NCBI GenBank assembly: GCA_024349245.1
Contig: JALDNG010000946.1
Location: 56,987 to 120,986 of the forward strand
DNA: 64,000 nt
Direction: 5' to 3'
Source of the DNA: Neodontobutis hainanensis
Taxonomy: Eukaryota; Chordata; Actinopteri; Gobiiformes; Odontobutidae
This document shows, piece after piece, positions 56,384 to 64,000 of the stretch (the stretch's first letter is position 1; each line of letters begins with the position of its first letter). The notes beneath the pieces were generated by a model. That model was not told the DNA's origin and searched no databases. It worked only from the letters and a program-made list of their open reading frames with translations. Both the position numbers and the translations under genes were made by a program.

Positions 56384-57935
56384 ACAACTTAGCTTATCTT
56401 GAGACCACGACTTAGCGTATCTTGAGACCACGACTTAGCGTATCTTGAGACCACGACTTAGCGTATCTTGAGACCACGACTTAGCGTATCTTGAGGCCAC
56501 GACTTAGCTTATCTGGTGGCCACGACTTAGCTTATCTGGTGGCCACGACTTAGCTTATCTGGTGGCCACGACTTAGCTTATCTGGTGGCCACGACTTAGC
56601 TTATCTGGTGGCCACGACTTAGCTTATCTGGTGGCCACGACTTAGCTTATCTGGTGGCCACGACTTAGCTTATCTGGTGGCCACGACTTAGCTTATCTGG
56701 TGGCCACGACTTAGCTTATCTGGTGGCCACGACTTAGCTTATCTGGTGGCCACGACTTAGCTTATCTGGTGGCCACAACTTAGCTTATCTGGTGGCCACA
56801 ACTTAGCTTATCTTGAGACCACGACTTAGCGTATCTTGAGACCACGACTTAGCGTATCTTGAGACCACGACTTAGCGTATCTTGAGACCACGACTTAGCG
56901 TATCTTGAGACCACGACTTAGCGTATCTTGAGACCACGACTTAGCGTATCTTGAGACCACGACTTAGCGTATCTTGAGACCACGACTTAGCGTATCTTGA
57001 GACCACGACTTAGCGTATCTTGAGACCACGACTTAGCGTATCTTGAGACCACGACTTAGCGTATCTTGAGACCACGACTTAGCGTATCTTGAGACCACGA
57101 CTTAGCGTATCTTGAGACCACGACTTAGCGTATCTTGAGACCACGACTTAGCGTATCTTGAGACCACGACTTAGCGTATCTTGTGGCCACGACTTAGCGT
57201 ATCATGTGGCCACGACTTAGCGTATCATGTGGCCACGACTTAAGCGTATCTTGTGGCCCGACTTAGCGTATCTGGTGGCCACGACTTAGCGTATCTGGTG
57301 GCCGCGACTTAGCGTATCTGGTGGCCACGACTTAGCTTATCTGGTGGCCACGACTTAGCTTATCTGGTGGCCACGACTTAGCTTATCTGGTGGCCACGAC
57401 TTAGCTTATCTGGTGGCCACGACTTAGCTTATCTGGTGGCCACGACTTAGCTTATCTGGTGGCCACGACTTAGCTTATCTGGTGGCCACGACTTAGCTTA
57501 TCTGGTGGCCACGACTTAGCTTATCTGGTGGCCACGACTTAGCTTATCTGGTGGCCACGACTTAGCTTATCTGGTGGCCACGACTTAGCTTATCTGGTGG
57601 CCGCGACTTAGCTTATCTGGTGGCCACGACTTAGCTTATCTGGTGGCCACGACTTAGCTTATCTGGTGGCCACGACTTAGCTTATCTGGTGGCCACGACT
57701 TAGCTTATCTGGTGGCCGCGACTTAGCTTATCTGGTGGCCACGACTTAGCTTATCTGGTGGCCACGCGACTTAGCTTATCTGGTGGCCACGACTTAGCTT
57801 ATCTGGTGGCCACGACTTAGCTTATCTGGTGGCCACGACTCAGCTTATCTGGTGGCCACGACTCAGCTTATCTGGTGGCCACGACTTAGCTTATCTGGTG
57901 GCCACGACTTAGCTTATCTTGAGGCCACGACTTAG
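56384..57935 (-). repeat. 23-bp tandem array, right arm (~67 units, block-homogenised)
   Basis: Two unit types dominate: 'TTGAGACCACGACTTAGCG' plus TATC, and 'TGGTGGCCACGACTTAGCT' plus TATC. They occur in blocks: first type about 56398-56500 and 56810-57180, second type about 56500-56810 and 57270-57920, with mixed units between. The block pattern suggests unequal exchange or slippage. Confidence 0.95.
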
Positions 57936-60522
57936 TTACATATATTTTTTTTTACATAGTGTGACCAGAGGGCTCCGTACATACCCATGGAAGTAGTCGC
58001 TGAAGTTATGGATGGTCCAGGAACCACTGCTTGTTCCTTTTCGCTGGGATAATCTGCAAGTGTCACTTGACTAAAATAAAAAAATATAAAAATAAATTAT
58101 ACACATATGTAACAAATGCAAGAATGACAACAGGCTCAGTTCATTTAATGTCAAAACACTGTAAAGAAACAATAGAAACAACACTGATAAAATTATTCTT
58201 TCGTATAAAAGGGTCATTCAGTCTAGAAATTGAATCCAACCAATAAAATATCTTTAAAAAATTAGAAAATAAAAAAAGATACCTTTCACCACATGTAGAT
58301 GTGTGCTGCTCTATCCGATCAGATTTAAACATTTTCAGACAAACAGGACAGGACTGAGCTGTTGGAAAATAGAAAGATGTTTTAGTAAAACATAATTATG
58401 TGAAAGGACATAAATATGAACTAGGTTCTTAAGTTTTAAATTATGGTGTAGTAAGAAGTGTAGGTTGTCGTAAGGACAGACAAATCATACATTGTTCCTC
58501 AACCAGATGAGCTGTGTCTTCCTTAGGCCCGTCACCGTCGACTTCAATGATCAAACAGGAGTCAATATGATACTTTAGAAGCTGCAGAGGTACAGCAACA
58601 CCACACTTGTGACATGTGGCTTTTGCCATACCGCTGATGGCTCCATCAGTTAGTTGTAGTGGACTTGTATTAAGATCTTCTTGGACAGGGACTATGAACA
58701 GGTTTTTACCCTTGAGCAACAGACTTCAATAGTCTGCCTGTATAACCAGCATCGTCAGGTGACACAAGGGACAGTTTACGGCTTCCCCATCCACCTGTCA
58801 AAATTAAAAATTATTTAAAAATTCTAAAAATTGCAGCCAAACATAGATTGCATAGTATAGTTTTTATAGACATTACTGCAATTATATTAAATAAACTAAC
58901 CATTGCTTCTTGTTAAAAAAAAAAATCTCTGCTTACCAGCTGCTTTATAAAGTAGCCATCCACCTGTTACTGTTTGCAGTTTTGGATATAGAACTTTGAG
59001 GGCGTCACATAACTGTAGGTGAAAAAGTACAAAAAATTGACATTTCATCTCAAAACAAACCTATTTAATGTGCATTGCACGCACAATTAATATAACACAA
59101 TATATATATATATATATATGTTTTAAGAGCATAGTACCTCTTCATGTGTCATGCTTTCATCAAGATGAGCAGTCCTTGGACCCAACCCAGCCTGCATATG
59201 GGTCACTTTCTCAAGCTCACTTGGAGTTTTTCACACTGCTTTGGTAGCAAATAAAAAGACACCCGAGTGCCTTGATTTTTGGCTGGGATAACATTTGTTG
59301 CTGGAAAGCGATTCTTCCCCGGCCTTTAGTAAAAATGCCTGGAAATGTTCTATGGTGAAAAGTTTTTGATTAAAAATTTAAATACAAGTTTAAGGTTTAA
59401 GGTTTTTTTATTAGGTAGGCAAATTTCCACTGGACTGTTGCAGTACAGGCGGTTGGGCAAAAACATGCTGTTGTCACTTTTGCTTGTTAGGAGATTCCTG
59501 AGACCAGTTTATTCTGGTTTTAAGCCAGGTTCATGTGTAAACATATTTAAAATGTTTTTAGAAGAAATTAGCATTTGTGGTGAGGGATAGAATTCTGAAC
59601 AGACAATGAAAAAACTATTTACAACATAGCCGTAAGAACTTACATTAAAACCTATAAATTAAGAATTTTACTAACTTGAATTTGCTAACTGTATACTAAT
59701 TTGCTCATTAAATAAACATACAATGTGAGGTACATTCATTAAAGGATTCAAACCAGGCTCTGAAATTACCTACACGTAGCAGAGTGGTTGTCATTTGCCA
59801 AAACCATCTCAATTTGTAATAGTTTGTGGATAATGCCAATTTCTCCAATGAAAATGTATTATGACCATGCCTCCAGTAGCCCCCATTCTGTACTTTAGGA
59901 CATTCTGTTTACAAACTTTTAAATGGTCTATATCAAATTGGTTTAACATATGACACTTTAATGACTGCAGTTTGATCTGTGAAAAGAAAGCAGTACTACA
60001 CTAACAGAAACAGCTGAAAGTTTATGCTAGTAAACTAGCTTTGTTTTTGCCTCTTCTCCCGGCCATATTGAGGGGACCAGCACATTAGCCCAAACCGCGC
60101 TGTCCTATCCCAGTGGAAATGCGCTAAAAAGTTTAAACACACCGCAGGCATATGCCATATTATTTCGTACCTTGTCATTTCCATTTGAAGCGATGGTCCA
60201 GTAGAATGGTCCCTCCTATTCAGCGATAAAACATTTAGTATGGTCAGACTTCAAAATAATGCGTAAAGCACAAGTGTGTACTACACGTTAGCTTCACCGC
60301 TAGCTGTACTTGGCTGCCTTTCAGTCAATAAATCCAGAAAACGCCTGGCTGACTGGACAATTTCAACTTGGTTATTCTGAAATAACAAAAATGTTTATCG
60401 CTACTATATGTGACAGACCTTCAGTAGAAATACAACAGAACAGGAGTAAAACAGTATCTAACTTAGCACCCTTGGCGCATCAGTTGCCAGGTCCCGCCAT
60501 GTTTGTTGTAGGTTATTACCAC

Positions 60523-62103
60523 TAGTGATGAGTCGTTCATGAACGATTTGTTCTTTTTGAACGAGTCTTTAAAATGACTCGGGAACAACGAGTCATCACA
60601 GAGAGCGAGTCGTTCACTTTTGTGTGGACCCGCGCATGCGCATTGCCATACAGGAAACAGAAAGAAGTCGTTCATCTCCGAGTCGTTCGTTCAAGTCGTT
60701 CATCTCCGAGTCTCTGAGTCGTTCATTCAAGTCCTCGTAGGCTGAACGCAGGAACTGAAGGATTCGTTCATTTCTTGAGTCAGTCTTGGGGCTGAGTCTC
60801 GTTCGTTTGTCACGTGACCGTTTCTGTTCAGTCTCTCGCAACAGCATTGCACTCGTATTATTGACTGTATTGTATTGTGTTTAGGAATTATTTTAAAATG
60901 ATCAAAATATACTGCAATAAACATTTGAAAATTAAAAAGTTTCATTTGTTCATGTCAGTCTATTTTAGTGTTAAATGTCAGTGCCACTTTGTTTTTAATT
61001 ATTATTTTCACTATTATAAACAAATTATACTTAATATATATATATACAATTAAGTAAATATATTTCCCATATTTGTATAATATGACTGTGATGATATGGC
61101 TATGGTATTTACCTAAGATTAGAATCCACTGTAAAGTGTCAATCTTTGTTTTATCAGTGATTTCCCCGGATAAGAAAAATATAAAAATACAATTTGAGGC
61201 CAGAAACGCATCACGTAACTTTAAGAATAAAAAAATATATATCATTTGCGTTTGTCTATACAGTTATGTGAAATATTTGTATGTATCAACTTATTTCTGT
61301 ATCCAATGCGTGACAAAAGAACGAGATCAGACCCGAACACTGAGTCAGGAGATGAACGAATCCATCTATTTCTGCATTCAGCCTACGGGGACTAGAATGA
61401 ACGACTCAAAGACTCGGGAGATGAACGACTCAAAGACTCGGGAGATGAACGACTCAAAGACTCGGAGGATGAACGACTCAAAGACTCGGGAGATGAACGA
61501 CTCAAAGACTCGGGAGATGAACGACTCAAAGACTCGGGGGATGAACGACTCAAAGACTCGGGGATGAACGACTCAAAGACTCGGGGGATGAACGACTCAA
61601 AGACTCGGGGGATGAACGACTCCTTTCTGTTTCCGGTAACTGTATAGCCTTAAGTATAGGCTGGGACTTGATGAACGAACGACGGATGTATTAGCTACAG
61701 CTAGCTAACAGCTACACGAGGCTGTCGTGGCCCAGACCGGACATGTTGACAGAACTAACGGCTCAAAGACACGAGAGGTGAACTAAACTTTCCAGGGAAC
61801 AGACGTGATTAGCTAAATATGAAGTGACAAAAGAAAAAACGATTTGGATTAAGAGGTGAGTGGAACTCTCTGCCTGAAGCGAGCTGCAATGCATTTATAA
61901 TTTATTTTTCAAAGTTTGGCCATGGCTGCATTAGCTTATAGTTTTTATTCTAAAAGTACTAAATGTGTAGAAAAAATTAACATGTAACATTTTAATTAGA
62001 TTTTGCTGAAATGAACGAAATGACTTGAAAAAAGATTCGTTCATTTTGTTGAGCGAGACTTAAAGAACTGAGTCAGTAAAATGATCCGATCTTCCCATCA
62101 CTA
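60523..62103. mobile_element. 1.58-kb hAT-like non-autonomous element
   Basis: Ends TAGTGATG and CATCACTA, flanked by ATTACCAC (60515-60522) and ATTACCGC (62104-62111), an 8-bp duplication with one change, as hAT elements make. Long inverted arms (about 60600-60815 against 61305-61625) share GAACGACTC/GAGTCGTTC motifs. No transposase. It sits near the putative 5' end of the HECT gene. Confidence 0.8.
61391..61625 (+). repeat. 24-bp minisatellite in the right arm of the hAT-like element (~10 units)
   Basis: Unit ATGAACGACTCAAAGACTC plus GGGAG; the later units lose a base. The left arm holds only three or four inverted, more variable units. Confidence 0.95.
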
Positions 62104-62272
62104 ATTACCGCGGTCATTCTCCATAGCTGCTATTGTCCCCTAGTGATTACTTAACTACTAGTCTCTTTAGTGTGATTGAGCTTTATAACATTTATTAGAA
62201 TTAACATATGTTTTAAAAAACGTCAGATATTGCATGCTAGCCTATATAAACTTTGATAACGAAAGATGAACT

Positions 62273-62297
62273 TACCCCAGTGTTGCTGCTGGCCGCC
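62273..62297 (-). other. possible first coding exon of the HECT gene
   Basis: Minus strand ATGGCGGCCAGCAGC then a GTAAGT donor, in a short GC-rich CpG-bearing patch. Its phase joins the 60171-60215 exon, but the next junction does not keep frame, so assignment to the HECT gene is tentative. The ACAATGG context is a good Kozak match. Confidence 0.35.
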
Positions 62298-62780
62298 ATT
62301 GTTCAACTGGCTTGCCCGCTGTATTGCTGTGTTTACCAACGTGACCAGGTCATCGCTGCGTGATTGGCTAGAGGATAGATCGACTCACACCATGAACTTC
62401 TTTTACTGCATATTTTACACTGTAAATTTCGACGGTTGAATTTGTGTGGTCGAAAAAATATCTATTTAATATTTACACATTTTGAAACTTTGGATAATAT
62501 CTATTCAAATTTCTAACCTTGAAATTCAGTCACTAAAATTCAAAGACAAAAATATTCAAACATATGTTTTCAGTGATAAAAAAAAATTTAAACAATTACG
62601 AGAAAGAAAAATAGCTTAAAAATAGCTTATGGAAGATATTTTTCTAGGCTTCCTGGGTAACAGAGAAGAGGAAAAAAAGGGGGAGAAGCCATTTTGTGAA
62701 AAGAAAAATTAGTTTTTTTTAAAAGGAAGGTACACATGGACTTCAAAACACTAATCATTTGTATTTTTATTTTATGTCCT
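62298..62780. other. no gene recognised
   Basis: AT-rich; only short frames. Confidence 0.4.
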
Positions 62781-63700
62781 GTGAGATTTTTAGGTCTCGG
62801 CCTCTCCGCTCAAACCAGTGCACCCCAAACTTCCTCTGCCCTTCCCCACACACCTGCTCCTGTCGGCTGAGATGCTGCAGAAAGACAGCAGTAAAACAAA
62901 CTGTAATATAAACATATTCCAAACAAATGTTTATCTGTATTTAGTTTAAACTGTATCTATCGAGAGAGACAAAAGAGGAATTTGTAGATTAAAGTTGGAA
63001 ATTGTGTGAAACTTGACCTTAATGTGAATGTAATGTGTTTTTCCGAGGAAAAATGCACCATTGGCCATGGTTACCATGGAGACCGGGAGCGGGGCTGTGG
63101 TGGGCGTGGCAGAGGAGAGGGCACTGAGAAGAGGAGAGGAGGCCGACACTGGGTCCAGACAAGAGAAGGACCTTTGACTGACCCTTGAACAGGTCAGGAA
63201 CACAAACACATAGACACAGGAGGACAGACAGATAGAGATACATAAAGAAACAAACACGGAACAGACATCTACAGAAGGTGAATGTGCTTTTGAATTATGA
63301 GAAAAGTTTATAAATAGTCTGTTAAAGAACAGATATTGTATTACGTTTGTGTGACACAGCAGAGAGGAGATTAAAGATTTGTCGACACATATATTTTGTT
63401 CCAAATGTTTCCTCCTGTGAGCCTCTGGGTCTCCACCTACCTCGACAGCAGCATGCCGTCCACGACTGTCCAACCCCGACACACTCCTCCAGGCCAGCCG
63501 CTCCACCAAGGCCTAAAAGAATCTGCCCAATGTGCAGCGATTCAGACACAGAAGCGGTAAGATACCAAAAACATTTTGAAAATGTAATGTAATATGAACA
63601 AAAAGAAGCTTTTCTCAATGACACAAAGCCTGAAATGAATACTGATTATGTTGTTTTCTCCGAGGAAAATGCACAAATTCCCATGGTCACCGGAGCAGGC
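62781..63700. other. exon-like segments, unidentified
   Basis: Plus-strand open stretches: 63006-63188, and about 63400-63557 ending in a GTAAGA donor with a Cys pair (RICPMCSDSDTEA). The sequence GAGGAAAATGCAC is found at both 63047 and 63661, followed by a similar ATGGT(C/T)ACC phrase, so a small duplicated segment is present. Not recognised. Confidence 0.25.
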
Positions 63701-64000
63701 GAGGCCAAGGATTGGAGGTGGTGGGGGTGCGGCGTGAGGCGGAGCGAAGTGTGGAGGCCCAGACCCAGGCCACAGCAGGAGCAACACTGAGCAACACTGA
63801 CCGGACATCAGGAGTTAAGTCATGTACACACACCACATGACACACACATAGTGACACTTAAAACACACACAAAGACAAAGCACGGAGGTGAAAATGTTAA
63901 AAGATCCGAAACCTTGGATCCAAAATAAAAGTATTGATTAGTATTTTGCAAAACAATGGTATGTATCTATTAGTACGAGAACTAATGGAGGTCCTTAATT
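63701..64000. repeat. block B, second copy (cut by window end)
   Basis: Near-identical to 39338-39641 and continuing past the window. Its left flank (to 63700) is unrelated to Gmr1, so the Gmr1-B junction at 39338 is the rearranged one. Confidence 0.85.

Larger units (their letters stand above)
55816..57978. mobile_element. 2.16-kb inverted-repeat element composed of 23-bp tandem repeats
   Basis: Termini CGGAGCCCCTCTGGTCACACTATG and its inverted partner (57955-57977) differ by one base in the C-run. ACATACC flanks both sides (55809-55815, 57979-57985) as a target duplication. Inside, a left array (55863-56070, about nine units) and a right array (56384-57935, about 67 units) contain the same 23-bp motif in opposite orientation. 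The 56071-56383 centre carries a palindrome of its own. No coding capacity. Superfamily not assigned. Confidence 0.85.

Noticed and set aside
56384..57935. CRISPR-like array of regular 23-bp repeats
   Set aside because: The repeats are head-to-tail with no unique spacers, lie inside an inverted-repeat element in a eukaryotic genome, and there are no cas genes.
61073..61567. 164-codon frame ending in repeated MNDSKTRE
   Set aside because: The repeat is a 24-bp minisatellite that happens to stay open, and the first part is AT-rich filler of the hAT-like element.

Overview
The window looks like repeat-rich nuclear DNA of a bony fish, probably a percomorph. It has almost no intact genes. It does have spliced gene remnants with GT-AG introns and a dense nest of teleost-type transposable elements: Gmr1-like Ty3/gypsy, L2/CR1-type LINEs, Tc1, piggyBac, hAT-like and foldback elements, and endogenous retroviruses (ERVs) with fish-type LTRs. 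No bacterial, plasmid or organellar signature was seen. All calls were made by eye from the sequence and its translations; no database was searched.

Left third (1-20.5 kb). The window opens inside the LTR of a decayed Gmr1-like element (copy 1) whose integrase lies upstream of its reverse transcriptase. A LINE fragment and a 517-bp inverted-repeat element are nested in it. The reverse transcriptase runs straight into a multi-exon tyrosine-recombinase (YR, Crypton-like) gene at 5.4-7.9 kb, followed by a partial second YR copy, a solo LTR with a 5-bp target duplication, and a 1.1-kb terminal-inverted-repeat element. At 11.7-12.9 kb are the last exons of a broken EF-hand gene. A third, older Gmr1 fragment (15.5-17.6 kb) sits between two diverged direct repeats. 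On the minus strand at 18.5-20.4 kb is a TATA-driven gene encoding a very acidic protein with a SUMO-interaction-like motif and a tandemly duplicated 63-nt exon.

Middle third (20.5-44 kb). ERV1 (21157-27292) has both 398-bp LTRs, a GTGA target duplication, a tRNA-Leu-type primer-binding site, a partial pol and a broken env, but no recognisable gag, protease or main reverse-transcriptase domain. It is followed by a piggyBac remnant, a Tc1 element, unidentified coiled-coil exons and a second, better-preserved Gmr1 copy (32559-39339). Copy 2 shares every internal lesion of copy 1 and carries an extra L2 insertion. It ends abruptly at a junction with a block that reappears at the window's right edge. 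The 3' end of a second ERV lies at 43.4-43.9 kb.

Right third (44-64 kb). There are two RBR-ubiquitin-ligase RING2 fragments, a LINE tail, a Pro/Ser-rich exon and a long minus-strand HECT-type E3 ligase gene (about 49.5-60.2 kb or beyond). Its exons are well spliced but frameshifted. It is interrupted by a near full-length L2, by a 2.16-kb inverted-repeat element built of 23-bp tandem repeats, and near its 5' end by a 1.58-kb hAT-like element with a 24-bp tandem array.

The genes do not form an operon or pathway. The common theme is ubiquitin-ligase and recombinase gene families embedded in, and broken by, mobile DNA. The most unusual structures are the two inverted-repeat elements whose arms carry asymmetrically expanded minisatellites, and the duplicated Gmr1 block with its rearrangement junction.
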